Of a DNA stretch of 17,466 nucleotides, positions 1 to 7,777 are shown piece by piece. Numbering within the stretch: position 1 is the stretch's first letter; each line of letters begins with the position of its first letter. Made by a program: the position numbers and the translations under genes. Location of the stretch: assembly GCA_016934645.1 (NCBI GenBank), contig JAFGSL010000347.1, positions 1 to 17,466 on the forward strand. The letters are read 5' to 3'. Under the pieces are notes generated by a model. That model saw only the letters and a program-made list of their open reading frames with translations. It searched no databases and had not been told where the DNA came from. This DNA comes from Anaerolineae bacterium. GTDB taxonomy: Bacteria > Chloroflexota > Anaerolineae > B4-G1 > SLSP01.

Positions 1-159
1 CGTTTGGTCATTTTCCCTCCACATGCTTGGTTAGAATTGTACATCATTTCCAGTTAGCATGTGGTCTAGTTTTTGGGGGTAACTTCAACAACGTGTTTCC
101 CCAATCTTTGAACAGTCACGAGTATAGGGAAAAGCCTCCCATCATTAATAACCCAAAGC

Positions 160-187
160 TTGGAAAACATCATAAATGTGGTATCAT
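160..187 (+). promoter_or_regulatory. Putative sigma-70 promoter for the ugd-led gene run
   Basis: A TTGGAA -35-like box (160-165) and a TATCAT -10-like box (182-187) are separated by 16 bases, with TGG directly before the -10 box (extended -10). A start near 194 would leave a leader of about 43 bases before the ATG at 237. The rest of 1-236 is AT-rich and shows no gene I can support. The boxes are seen; their use is inferred. Confidence 0.4.
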
Positions 188-236
188 TTTCCAACTTCTA
201 AACGCTTCACAGGATCATACCGCAAGGAGATGAACG

Positions 237-1568
237 ATGAAGAATATCGCCGTGATTGGAGTAGGCTACGTCGGGTTGGTAAGCGGAGCCAGCTTTGCCG
301 ATCTGGGTAACCGGGTGACCTGCCTGGATATCAACGAGACACGCATCGAAAACCTCAATAAAGGCATTATGCCCATCTACGAGCCGGGCCTTGAGGAAGT
401 TGTCGAACGCAACGTGAAAGCGGGACGGCTAACCTTTACCACATCCTACGCCGAGGCGCTCAAAGACAGCGAATATGCTTTCATTGCTGTAGGAACGCCA
501 TCCGACGTGGACGGGCAAGCCGACCTGCGTTATGTGCGGATGGCAGCGGAATCCATCGCCGACGTTATCGACCATCCCATCATCATCATCAACAAATCCA
601 CTGTGCCGGTGGGCACAGGCGACTGGGTGGCAGATATCGTCCGCAACCGGAGACCCGATGCCCCGGAATTTGCCGTGGTCTCCTGTCCCGAGTTCCTGCG
701 GGAAGGCTCAGCCATTACCGACTTCCTGAACCCCGATCGCGTGATACTTGGTTCGACCAACCGGGAAGCCGCCGAAAAGGTCGCGCAACTGCACCTACCA
801 CTGCGGACGACAATTATGATCACCGACTTACGCACAGCGGAGATGATCAAGTACGCTTCCAATGCCTTCCTGGCAACCAAGATTTCCTTCATCAACGAGA
901 TCGCCAACATCTGCGAGGCACTCGGCGCTGACGTAAAAGAGGTCGCCTCCGGTATGGGAATGGACAAACGCATCGGTGGGGCATTCCTGGACGCCGGGAT
1001 CGGCTGGGGCGGTTCGTGTTTCCCCAAGGACGTGAAAGCACTGGCCTACATGGCCGAACTCGCCGGTCGGCATCCCCAACTGATCCATGCCGTGATGGAT
1101 ATCAACACCGACCAACGCAAAGCGCCTCTCCGCAAAGTCAAGAAACTGCTTGGCGGCACGCTCGAAGGGAAAGTCATCGGACTGCTCGGGTTGGCCTTCA
1201 AGCCCAACACCGACGATATGCGCGAAGCGCCCTCCGTGGATATCGCCTGGGACTTGCTCCGCGAGCGCGCCAAAGTCCGCGCCTACGACCCGGTGTCAAT
1301 GGACAATGCACGACGGTTGCTGCCCGAAGTCGAAATGGCAGAGAACCCCTACACCTTGGCTGAAGGCGCCGACGCACTTATCCTGGTGACAGAATGGAAC
1401 GAGTTCAAGAATCTCGACCTGCAGCGCATCAAGGATACTATGAACCAGCCCATCCTGATCGATGGGCGCAATATCTACGATCCTCACGTCGTCCGCGAAA
1501 TGGGATTCTTGTACATGGCAATCGGGCGCGGCTACAATGGTGTGGGCATCGAAGAAATTATGGAGTAA
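237..1568 (+). CDS. ugd: UDP-glucose 6-dehydrogenase
   Basis: Cytoplasmic enzyme that oxidises UDP-glucose to UDP-glucuronate with two NAD+, supplying precursors for exopolysaccharide and glycan synthesis. The 443-residue length is usual for bacterial UGDH. The N-terminus carries the Rossmann motif GVGYVGLV (residues 8-15) ending in the acidic LDIN (30-33). The central domain has Lys205 and Asn209 in IKYASNAF, and the catalytic Cys261 with Asp265 in GGSCFPKD. The C-terminal domain contains [16 protein letters not shown]. All expected active-site residues are present. The ATG at 237 follows AAGGAG (224-229) at good spacing. A GDP-mannose or UDP-ManNAc dehydrogenase is the main alternative, but the overall pattern favours UGDH. 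The next gene starts five bases after the stop codon, so the two are probably cotranscribed. Confidence 0.95.
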   Translation: MKNIAVIGVGYVGLVSGASFADLGNRVTCLDINETRIENLNKGIMPIYEPGLEEVVERNVKAGRLTFTTSYAEALKDSEYAFIAVGTPSDVDGQADLRYVRMAAESIADVIDHPIIIINKSTVPVGTGDWVADIVRNRRPDAPEFAVVSCPEFLREGSAITDFLNPDRVILGSTNREAAEKVAQLHLPLRTTIMITDLRTAEMIKYASNAFLATKISFINEIANICEALGADVKEVASGMGMDKRIGGAFLDAGIGWGGSCFPKDVKALAYMAELAGRHPQLIHAVMDINTDQRKAPLRKVKKLLGGTLEGKVIGLLGLAFKPNTDDMREAPSVDIAWDLLRERAKVRAYDPVSMDNARRLLPEVEMAENPYTLAEGADALILVTEWNEFKNLDLQRIKDTMNQPILIDGRNIYDPHVVREMGFLYMAIGRGYNGVGIEEIME

Positions 1569-1573
1569 GGTGA

Positions 1574-2857
1574 ATGGCTTTACTACGTACCACATTGGAT
1601 AACGGCTTGCAAGTCCTCATCCGCGAAAGCCACGCCGCACCGGTCGTCAGCGTGTGGGCCTGGTACCGGGCTGGCGTGCGCAACGAGCGCCAGGGCATCA
1701 CGGGCATCTCGCACTGGGTCGAGCATATGCTGTTTAAAGGCTCGGAACGTTGGTCGGAAGGAACCGCTGATGAAGCTGTTGCCCGCGAAGGTGGCGTGTA
1801 TAACGGAATGACGTGGTATGACTTCACCACGTACTACGAAACCCTCCCAGCGCACAAAATATCCGTAGCACTCGACATCGAGTCAGATCGCATGCGCAAT
1901 ATCATCTTCAAGCCGGAAGAAGTCGAGTCCGAGCGCAGCGTCATCATCAGCGAGCGCCAGGGCAATGAGAATTCGCCGCTATTTCTCCTCAGCGAGGAAG
2001 TCTCGGCAGCAGCTTATCGCGTCCATCCTTACGGGCACGAGACATTAGGCCATCTCTGCGACCTTCAAACAATGACATGCGATATGCTGCGCGACTACTA
2101 CCACACGTACTACACACCCAGCAACGCGATTCTCGCCATCGCTGGTGACTTCAACGCCGGAGAAATCGAGCGCATCACCGAACGCTACTTCGGCAGGATT
2201 GAAGCCGGGCCAGAGCCCCCAGCAATCAGCGCCATCGAACCGCCCCAGCGGGGCGAAAGGCGCGTCGTCGTCGAAGGCGCAGGACAGACCGATTATCTCA
2301 ACCTGGCCTTTCATATTCCCGCCCCCCGCCACGAGGACGAGGCTGGCAGGCCAACCTACTTCGCACTGACAGTGCTCAACGCCGTACTTGCAGGTGCGTC
2401 AGGATTTCTGGTTGGTGGCGGCGTCACCAACCACACTAGCCGCCTCTACCGCGCCCTCGTCGAGAAGGAATTCGCCATCGACGTCAGTGGCAATTTGATG
2501 ACGACCGTCGATCCCGGGCTCTACCAGTTGGTGGCGACTGCCTGGCCGGGAAAAGCAGTGGACGACGTCGAAGCAGCACTGTGGGCAGAGATCGCCCATC
2601 TGCAAGAATCGCCTATTACCCAGGAAGAATTAGAAAAGGCACAGCGCCAGGCCCGCGCGCTCTTCGCTTACGCCAGCGAAAGCACTACGCACCAGGCATT
2701 TTGGCTTGGCTACAGCGAAATCTTCGCTGATTATGAGTGGTTTACGCGCTACCTAGACAACATTGCCGCCGTTACTACAGAAGATGTACAACGCGTCGCG
2801 CAAACCTACCTGCGCCCACAGAATCGGACTACCGGCTGGTATCTATCAAAGAAATAG
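1574..2857 (+). CDS. M16 family zinc metallopeptidase, catalytic subunit
   Basis: Pitrilysin/mitochondrial-processing-peptidase-like protease of 427 residues. The inverted zinc motif is intact as His47-Trp-Val-Glu50-His51. The third ligand is probably Glu127 in SERSVIISE, 76 residues further on, which is the family's usual distance. The C-terminal part carries the RLYRALVEKEFA strand-helix typical of the second M16 domain. No signal peptide is visible, so a cytoplasmic location is likely. Upstream GGAG and AAGG (within 1562-1570) overlap the ugd stop codon, suggesting translational coupling. The neighbouring gene encodes an M16 protein without the zinc site. By analogy with known bacterial M16 heterodimers, this is inferred to be the active chain of a two-chain peptidase degrading peptides or small proteins; the substrate is unknown. 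Confidence 0.92.
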   Translation: MALLRTTLDNGLQVLIRESHAAPVVSVWAWYRAGVRNERQGITGISHWVEHMLFKGSERWSEGTADEAVAREGGVYNGMTWYDFTTYYETLPAHKISVALDIESDRMRNIIFKPEEVESERSVIISERQGNENSPLFLLSEEVSAAAYRVHPYGHETLGHLCDLQTMTCDMLRDYYHTYYTPSNAILAIAGDFNAGEIERITERYFGRIEAGPEPPAISAIEPPQRGERRVVVEGAGQTDYLNLAFHIPAPRHEDEAGRPTYFALTVLNAVLAGASGFLVGGGVTNHTSRLYRALVEKEFAIDVSGNLMTTVDPGLYQLVATAWPGKAVDDVEAALWAEIAHLQESPITQEELEKAQRQARALFAYASESTTHQAFWLGYSEIFADYEWFTRYLDNIAAVTTEDVQRVAQTYLRPQNRTTGWYLSKK

Positions 2858-2861
2858 CAAA

Positions 2862-2888
2862 CCCTACAGGTTTACCAAATCTGTAGGG
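2862..2888 (+). promoter_or_regulatory. Strong hairpin between the two M16 genes
   Basis: CCCTACAGGTTT (2862-2873) pairs with AAATCTGTAGGG (2877-2888), one pair being G-U, around a three-base loop ACC. The stem is 12 pairs long and lies just after the first M16 stop codon. It is followed by CCTTACTTGG rather than a T run, so it is not a standard intrinsic terminator. It may be an mRNA processing or stability element, a partial attenuator setting the ratio of the two subunits, or a dispersed intergenic repeat. Confidence 0.6.
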
Positions 2889-2907
2889 CCTTACTTGGGA
2901 AAATAAC

Positions 2908-4221
2908 ATGTACAGAAGAAAATCTGCATTATCCCTGCCCGGCCCCGGCGACATCTTTCGCCAGACGCTGCCCAACGGCATCACCGTCCTGGCCCGCGAG
3001 AACTTCACCAGCCCGACCGTCGTCGTCAGCGGTTACCTATACGCGGGTGCGGCGGATGTGCTTGCGCCCGTAGGCGGAGCGTCTGCAAGCAGACGGGACA
3101 AGATCGGGTTAGCTGGCTTCACCACCGATATGCTGGAACGAGGCACACGCAAACGCAGCTTTGCGCAGCTCTACGAAGAGGTCGAATCCATCGCCGCCAG
3201 CTTTGGCGTCAATGCCGGCGTGCAGACCACCGGCTTCGGTGCGAAGGGATTGGTCGAATATCTGCCGTTGCTGCTGGACATCCTCAGCGATATCCTGCGC
3301 AATCCGGCTTTCGAACAAGGCCAGGTGGAAAAAGCTCGCGCCGAAATCCTCACCGACATCCAGGAACGCGAGAGCGATCCACACCGCATGGCGTCACTTA
3401 CCTTCCGCACACTGGCCTACCCGGAAGACCATCCCTATCACTGGAGCCAGACCGGTTATCGCGAAACCATCGAGCGCATTAGCCGCGATGATCTGGCACA
3501 GTTTCACGAGACCTATTTTGCTCCACAAGGAGCGGTCATCGTCGTTGTCGGCGCGATCAAGGCGACAGAAGCAGCACAAGCCGTCGCCGCTGCTTTCAGG
3601 GATTGGCAAGGCCACCGCCCTCCCATCGTTGAGATTCTTACCGCGCCCGCGCTAAGCGAGCGCCGCGAGCAGCGTCTCACCATCGATGACAAGGCACAAA
3701 GCAACCTCGTCCTCGGCTGGCCTGGACCGGCACGCGCAGACCCGGATTTCGTGCCGTGCTTCGTCGCCAATACCCTGTTCGGTGTCTTCGGGATGTACGG
3801 ACGGCTCGGAAAAATCATCCGCGAGACCAACGGCCTGGCCTACTATGTCTACAGCAACCTCGACGGCGGGACAGGCCCAGGTCCCTGGCGCATCAATGCG
3901 GGCGTCAATCCGGCGAACGTCGATAAGACAACGACCCTTATCGTACAGGAACTACGCCGCATCCGCGATATGCGCGTCCCCAAAGAAGAACTCCACGACA
4001 CGCAATCCTATCTCACAGGTAGCCTGCCCCTGCACCTGGAGACCAACGCAGGCGTTGCCCGTGCATTGCTCAACATCGAACGCCACAATCTGGGGCTTGA
4101 TTATCTGCAGCGGTACACTGAGATGATTATGGCCGTCACTCCGGCGCAGGTGCAAGCCGTAGCTCAACGTTGGCTCGATCCTGAGCGTTACGCGCTCGCC
4201 ATCGTCGATCCCACGGAGTGA
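2908..4221 (+). CDS. M16 family peptidase-like protein, probable non-catalytic subunit
   Basis: A 437-residue M16-fold protein. Where active members read GLAHFLEHMLFKG, this one reads GLAGFTTDMLERG, so His, Glu and His become Gly70, Thr73 and Asp74 and zinc cannot be bound in the usual way. The second domain keeps the family features, for example GRLGKIIRETNGLAYYVYS. In known bacterial and mitochondrial pairs, such a chain supplies the second half of the chamber and substrate-binding residues. I infer a heterodimer with the upstream gene product. The ATG at 2908 has only a weak upstream GGGA. The segment around residues 52-63 (LAPVGGASASRR) looks like an insertion in a loop that is normally short, and is encoded by a DNA palindrome. 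The start of acpS follows after one base. Confidence 0.88.
   Translation: MYRRKSALSLPGPGDIFRQTLPNGITVLARENFTSPTVVVSGYLYAGAADVLAPVGGASASRRDKIGLAGFTTDMLERGTRKRSFAQLYEEVESIAASFGVNAGVQTTGFGAKGLVEYLPLLLDILSDILRNPAFEQGQVEKARAEILTDIQERESDPHRMASLTFRTLAYPEDHPYHWSQTGYRETIERISRDDLAQFHETYFAPQGAVIVVVGAIKATEAAQAVAAAFRDWQGHRPPIVEILTAPALSERREQRLTIDDKAQSNLVLGWPGPARADPDFVPCFVANTLFGVFGMYGRLGKIIRETNGLAYYVYSNLDGGTGPGPWRINAGVNPANVDKTTTLIVQELRRIRDMRVPKEELHDTQSYLTGSLPLHLETNAGVARALLNIERHNLGLDYLQRYTEMIMAVTPAQVQAVAQRWLDPERYALAIVDPTE
3071..3100 (+). repeat. Palindrome inside the M16 coding sequence
   Basis: CGTCTGC (3080-3086) and GCAGACG (3089-3095) form a perfect inverted repeat around AA, flanked by GGCGGAG and GGAC. 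It falls in the part of the gene coding for about residues 55-63, where other M16 proteins normally have a short loop. It resembles a small palindromic element inserted in frame. No second copy was noticed in this window, so the mobile-repeat reading is inference. Confidence 0.4.
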
Positions 4222-4222
4222 T

Positions 4223-4597
4223 ATGCTCACCACCGGCGTTGACCTCGTCGACATCCCGCGCATCGAGCGGGTGCTGCATCGCTACGGCGAGAAGTTCCTT
4301 GCACGCGTCTACACACCGGAGGAAGTCCGTTACAGCCGTGGGCGTCTGCCGGAACTCGCGGCCCGCTTTGCGGCGAAAGAGGCCGTCGCCAAAGCACTAG
4401 GCGTGGGGGTGCGTGTTCTCTCCCCCGTGGGCGTCGGCTGGCGCGAGGTTGAAACACTGAACGAGGCCAGCGGCAAGCCCTACGTCATCCTTCACGGACG
4501 CGCCCGTGCACTCGCCCAGGCGCAAGGACTGACGGAGTGGGCCATCAGCCTCAGCCACGATGGGGGCATCGCGATCGCGTTTGTTGTTGCGATGTAA
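4223..4597 (+). CDS. acpS: Holo-[acyl-carrier-protein] synthase
   Basis: Transfers 4'-phosphopantetheine from coenzyme A to the serine of acyl carrier protein, which is essential for fatty acid synthesis in the cytoplasm. The 124-residue length is normal. The first family motif is GVDLVDIPRIE with the Mg-binding Asp7. The second is RFAAKEAVAKALG, with Lys52, Glu53 and Lys57. The C-terminal ISLSHDGGIAIAFV matches the family's closing strand. The start lies one base after the preceding stop codon, with GGAG at 4215-4218, indicating coupling to the M16 gene. The sampled base composition is high in G+C, in contrast to the next gene. Confidence 0.96.
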   Translation: MLTTGVDLVDIPRIERVLHRYGEKFLARVYTPEEVRYSRGRLPELAARFAAKEAVAKALGVGVRVLSPVGVGWREVETLNEASGKPYVILHGRARALAQAQGLTEWAISLSHDGGIAIAFVVAM

Positions 4598-4625
4598 TCT
4601 TCTATACAACTAAAAAAGGAGAACG

Positions 4626-5405
4626 ATGAACGACAAATTTGAAATGCCCGATATGGATGAATTGGCAAAACAGATGGAAGAAGCCATGAAAGAAGCGCAG
4701 GAAGCAATGGGAGGTTTGTCTGGACAGATAGAGGGTATGGGCGATATCTTGGGATCCCTTTCCGGGCTGCTAGAGGGAATGCCAGCACAGATGGAAGCGT
4801 TAAACACAAGCATGGCCGAATTTGGAGAACAACATAGCGCTAATGTCGAATCCATGGTCGGAGAGCCGGATTGGCGTGTAGAGGCAAACATCCGAGTGGG
4901 AAATAACCTGCACGTTATCGTGAGTGCGGAGTTTGATTTCGAGCAAGTGAAAAACGCGTGGCGTAGCACACAAGACGCCGGGTTCGAGTCATTGGTCGCG
5001 GGAGTGGTGACAGAGACAGCAGGGGAGATGGAAGAAGGCGTCATGGACCAGGTTTTGGGACAGTTAAAGAAAGGCCGCAGTATAGCACTCGTCAAGGACG
5101 TGCAAATCGTGGCGTGCCGGATACAGGGCGCCCCCCGCAATGCTGCCGAAACCCTGCAGTTGTCACCGGAAGGAAACATTCCTCTAGTTATGAATGAAGA
5201 CGGGATAGGCTTTGAGTTTGCGCCAATGCTGACAATACGCAACCGTTGGGAAAGGGCGGATATTCCGACATTTGTACCAATGGGAGAAGAAATCATCGTA
5301 CCAATAGATCATTTTGAGCAGGCAGAGTCATTTAGGGTAGAGTTTGAACCGCAAGAGCAAGAAGACGAGATATCAGTGGAGTTAAGTTTCGAGCCGTTGA
5401 GGTAA
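4626..5405 (+). CDS. Hypothetical protein with Met-rich helical N-terminus
   Basis: I do not recognise this 259-residue protein. Residues 1 to about 80 are rich in Met, Glu, Gln and Gly and look helical or coiled-coil, with repeated Gly-Met steps ([17 protein letters not shown]). The remainder looks like a mixed or beta-rich domain ending in acidic strands ([12 protein letters not shown]). There is no signal peptide or membrane segment. The N-terminus recalls YbaB/EbfC nucleoid proteins only in composition. The start is well supported by AAAAAAGGAG just before the ATG, and it sits between acpS and dtd on the same strand. Two sampled 60-base lines are about 43-50% G+C, whereas sampled lines of its neighbours are 60-67%, so it may have a different history. 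Most of the antisense strand is also open but encodes Ser-rich, implausible protein. Confidence 0.75.
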   Translation: MNDKFEMPDMDELAKQMEEAMKEAQEAMGGLSGQIEGMGDILGSLSGLLEGMPAQMEALNTSMAEFGEQHSANVESMVGEPDWRVEANIRVGNNLHVIVSAEFDFEQVKNAWRSTQDAGFESLVAGVVTETAGEMEEGVMDQVLGQLKKGRSIALVKDVQIVACRIQGAPRNAAETLQLSPEGNIPLVMNEDGIGFEFAPMLTIRNRWERADIPTFVPMGEEIIVPIDHFEQAESFRVEFEPQEQEDEISVELSFEPLR

Positions 5406-5416
5406 TTTCCTCAACG
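5395..5416 (+). promoter_or_regulatory. Hairpin overlapping a stop codon
   Basis: CGTTGAGG (5395-5402) pairs with CCTCAACG (5409-5416) around TAATTT, which contains the stop codon of the 259-residue gene. No T run follows, so it is not a clear terminator. It may limit readthrough into dtd or stabilise the mRNA end. Confidence 0.4.
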
Positions 5417-5440
5417 TCCGGACACTTAAGGAGAAAGATC

Positions 5441-5899
5441 ATGCGCGCAGTTGTACAACGGGTATCCACCGCCTCCGTAGCCGTAGACGGCGAAATCGTC
5501 GGCGAAATCGGACCAGGATTGCTGGTGTTGCTGGCAGCCGGTGAAGGCGACACCGAGAAGGAAGCACGCTGGCTGGCGCATAAAACCGCCAATCTGCGCA
5601 TTTTCAGCGATGCCGAAGGAAAGATGAATCTCTCCGTACAGGCCATTGGCGGTAGCGCGCTCGTGGTTTCCCAATTCACACTCTATGGTGACATTCGCCG
5701 CGGCTTCCGGCCTTCGTTCGTCAAAGCCGCGCCACCAAACGTCGCTGAGGCACTCGTCGACGTCTTTGTGGATGCTCTGCGTGTGGCAAACATCCCCATC
5801 GCAACTGGTGTCTTCCGCGCACATATGCACGTTAGCCTAGTCAACGATGGCCCGGTAACAATTCTCCTCGAAAAGGAATCTGGAGATCCCAATGGCTAG
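5441..5899 (+). CDS. dtd: D-aminoacyl-tRNA deacylase
   Basis: Cytoplasmic proofreading enzyme that hydrolyses D-aminoacyl-tRNA (and Gly-tRNA-Ala) to protect translation. The 152-residue length is usual. Visible features are the N-terminal [18 protein letters not shown], the SQFTLYGD motif that shapes the pocket, RPSF, and the C-terminal NDGPVT with the Gly-cisPro pair. The segment before it, [19 protein letters not shown], differs from the common FGADM or FAADM form by an Arg and a His. AAGGAG precedes the start at good spacing. The last bases overlap the start of the next gene by eight bases, so the two are probably translationally coupled. Confidence 0.96.
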   Translation: MRAVVQRVSTASVAVDGEIVGEIGPGLLVLLAAGEGDTEKEARWLAHKTANLRIFSDAEGKMNLSVQAIGGSALVVSQFTLYGDIRRGFRPSFVKAAPPNVAEALVDVFVDALRVANIPIATGVFRAHMHVSLVNDGPVTILLEKESGDPNG

Positions 5900-6869
5900 C
5901 GAAACACAACTCTGGATGTGGTTTTTGTTCAATGCCGGACTCGCGCCGCTGCGCGCCAAAACGCTGCTTGCGATGTGGGATCAACGAGGGCTAACGTTGC
6001 GCGCGGTCCTTGAGGCCTTGCCTGCCCAGGCCAAGGCCCTGGGACTAACACCCGAGGAAGCCACCAAACTCCATCCCCCACGCGAGTTGCCGGACGTTTC
6101 AGCCCTGAGATGGAACGAGACCCTCTATCCATTAGGATTGCAGCAACTGCCCTTCAAACTGCGCCCAGCGCTGCTGTTCTACACCGGCGAACTAAGTCTA
6201 TTGATGCACCCGATGATCTACCTGGCGCCCGGTCTGCTCGATGCTGAAACCCATGAACTCTTGCAAGAGACCGTGGGGATTCTATTGGGGGAAAACCTGC
6301 TGCTCGCTGCGTTTCGGGAAAGCCTACAGGCAGCTTTACTGCTAGAAGAAATGATTGCCAGCGAAGGTGAAGCGCTGCTCTTTGCGAAGCAGGGCCTTGA
6401 ACAACTCACACTACCGGAGCAAGAACAGACACTCCTGCAGGACGAACGCCTGCTTGTTCTTAGTCCCCTGCCACCCACCACACTTCCCAATCCCGCCTGG
6501 GACGATGTCTTGGAGCAAGTCGCCGCAGCGGCAGCTATGCGCCGTGTGTATAGCGGTCCCGCCGCCCTGGACAAAACAGAGGCTGGCACAAACGCGCTAG
6601 CAAATGCACTCCTGTTAGCTGCATCTCCTGGGACCAATGCACCACAGGGCATCCGTGTTGTTACAAATGCCGCCGAGGCTGCATTATGGCTGACAGAACT
6701 TCCCACCGCGCCGGTCAGCCCAACACAACAGGCAGCGGCGATGCCGTCACCTGAGCTTGCTGCAGCCCCCCTCGCTGATTCCCCACCCTCACCAACGGAA
6801 GCACTGCGCATTCTCGAAAAGGGCGGGCGTGTCCCCGAGGCTCTGAAAAAACGGCTCTTCGGCAACTAA
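5892..6869 (+). CDS. Divergent DprA/Smf-like protein lacking the nucleotide-binding signature
   Basis: A 325-residue protein whose plan follows DprA, the protein that loads RecA on incoming single-stranded DNA. Residues 7-42 resemble the N-terminal helical domain ([20 protein letters not shown]). Residues 77-101 match the entry to the Rossmann domain (LYP, then [11 protein letters not shown]). [13 protein letters not shown] (188-200) corresponds to the usual LLSE-PPGT-P region, and [13 protein letters not shown] to the late GTN-L segment. The family's SGxAxGID-AH motif and the GSR-AS-YG loop are absent, replaced by Leu/Ala-rich helices (residues 112-169). After about residue 270 there is a Pro/Ala-rich linker and a short basic tail. 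I infer a DprA homologue with altered or lost DNA/nucleotide binding. The ATG overlaps the dtd end; GGAG lies at 5882-5885. Confidence 0.6.
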   Translation: MASETQLWMWFLFNAGLAPLRAKTLLAMWDQRGLTLRAVLEALPAQAKALGLTPEEATKLHPPRELPDVSALRWNETLYPLGLQQLPFKLRPALLFYTGELSLLMHPMIYLAPGLLDAETHELLQETVGILLGENLLLAAFRESLQAALLLEEMIASEGEALLFAKQGLEQLTLPEQEQTLLQDERLLVLSPLPPTTLPNPAWDDVLEQVAAAAAMRRVYSGPAALDKTEAGTNALANALLLAASPGTNAPQGIRVVTNAAEAALWLTELPTAPVSPTQQAAAMPSPELAAAPLADSPPSPTEALRILEKGGRVPEALKKRLFGN

Positions 6870-6900
6870 CCGACAGTAATTACGCGCTTTACCATTTTTC

Positions 6901-6958
6901 GACAGGATTTTCAGGATAGAAAAAACTTTTACATCCTGTTAATCTTGTAAATCCTGTC
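6901..6958. repeat. GACAGGATTTTCAGGAT repeat forming an interrupted hairpin
   Basis: GACAGGATTT (6901-6910) is the exact reverse complement of AAATCCTGTC (6949-6958). Inside it, CAGGAT (6912-6917) pairs with ATCCTG (6933-6938), giving an interrupted stem with an A/T-rich loop. The first 17 bases recur at 8704-8720. It fills the gap between two convergent genes and could act as a bidirectional transcription end, although it lacks a clean T run. Confidence 0.6.
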
Positions 6959-6976
6959 CAAAGAGCCCCCCATACC

Positions 6977-7546
6977 CTAACGTACACCAATCAATTCCAC
7001 CGCATCGATTTCGTTCCAGAACCCAGTGCGCGACTCGTCAAGGTCAACATGCACACCGACAATACGCTCCGCGGTCTGTGGCACAACGACAGTCAGCACG
7101 CCTGGACAAGTCTTGTCTGTGTCTTCCCCTTCCCAAATCCGTTGTGCAACGCCGTTCTCATCAACAAGCGAGACGCGGAAGATCGCGCCCCGCCCCAACG
7201 TCTGGTAGATCCGCACCTCCGTCGCATAGACCGGCTGCGCGTACGTCAAACGCAGCCATTCCACGCCGTTTCCGCGCGCAGAGGCCCAGGCTCGCGCGTC
7301 ATCTTCACAGGCATTGACCTCCGGCGCGCCGGTCGCTCGGGTTACGCTCCAATCGGGAAAGCCGAACTGCGAACTGGCCTCCGCCGCTATCGCCCACTGC
7401 GACAAAATGGCCGGTGTCGGCGTAGTTTGCGCGAGTAACGTATCGGTCCTTTCGCATCCCGTGCATAATCCAGCGCACACCAACAGAACAGACATAATCC
7501 ACAAACGGTGCATCATCCCCCCAAGAGCCTTTTTCCGATCTACCAT
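6977..7546 (-). CDS. Secreted lipoprotein with galactose-binding-like domain
   Basis: A 189-residue exported protein. A hydrophobic stretch (residues 16-27) ends in the lipobox LCTGC with the lipidated Cys31. A short Thr/Pro linker follows, then a domain with the pattern EASSQFGFPDWSV and ATGAPEVNAC, ending in WNEIDAVELIG. I recognise this as a jellyroll, discoidin-like carbohydrate/ligand-binding module common in surface proteins of Chloroflexota and related bacteria. Cys80 and Cys147 could form a disulfide. The first ATG (7546) has a purine run almost touching it; the ATGs at 7516 and 7513 would give a tighter signal peptide and may be the true start. No enzyme domain is present. A role in surface binding is inferred; the ligand is unknown. 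Confidence 0.8.
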   Translation of the reverse strand: MVDRKKALGGMMHRLWIMSVLLVCAGLCTGCERTDTLLAQTTPTPAILSQWAIAAEASSQFGFPDWSVTRATGAPEVNACEDDARAWASARGNGVEWLRLTYAQPVYATEVRIYQTLGRGAIFRVSLVDENGVAQRIWEGEDTDKTCPGVLTVVVPQTAERIVGVHVDLDESRTGFWNEIDAVELIGVR

Positions 7547-7566
7547 CTTCCCAATAAGATAAGCCT

Positions 7567-7594
7567 ATTCTAATGCTTGTTGATAATAAGGCAA
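7567..7594 (-). promoter_or_regulatory. Possible promoter for the lipoprotein gene
   Basis: Read on the - strand, TTGCCT (7594-7589) and TAGAAT (7572-7567) are separated by 16 bases. Transcription would start near 7560, just ahead of the lipoprotein start codons. The match is moderate and the region is AT-rich, so chance occurrence is possible. Confidence 0.3.
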
Positions 7595-7669
7595 CGGGTT
7601 AGCTCACAATATTTTATAATATATCAAACCAACAGCACAGTATATTTATGTTGAATAGCACCCTCTCCC

Positions 7670-7698
7670 TTGACCTCTGCATTTATATGTGCTATAAT
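7670..7698 (+). promoter_or_regulatory. Near-consensus sigma-70 promoter of the rpiR-like gene
   Basis: TTGACC (7670-7675) and TATAAT (7693-7698) are separated by exactly 17 bases, and TGC directly before the -10 box adds an extended -10 element. A start near 7705 gives a leader of about 73 bases, ending in AAAGGAG (7764-7770) ahead of the ATG at 7778. This is among the strongest promoters in the window. AT-rich sequence just upstream (7609-7628) could hold an operator, but no clear palindrome is decisive. Confidence 0.75.
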
Positions 7699-7777
7699 TT
7701 TTCTTAGCCAGTATTAACGTTGAGAGAGCCAAGCCCTACCTACCAGGACTAACACTTTGAAGTAAAGGAGAAAAACT

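Noticed and set aside
27..233. 68-codon open frame upstream of ugd
   Set aside because: It lacks a ribosome site, overlaps the likely ugd promoter, and its protein has no recognisable pattern; the sequence looks like an AT-rich leader.
4610..5296. 228-codon antisense frame opposite the unrecognised 259-residue gene
   Set aside because: It is Ser/Ile/Pro-rich shadow coding with no ribosome site, whereas the + strand frame has AAGGAG and operon context.
6218..6865. 215-codon antisense frame opposite the DprA-like gene
   Set aside because: It is Ser/Ala/Arg-rich shadow coding with no domain; the + strand frame shows DprA-like pattern and coupling to dtd.
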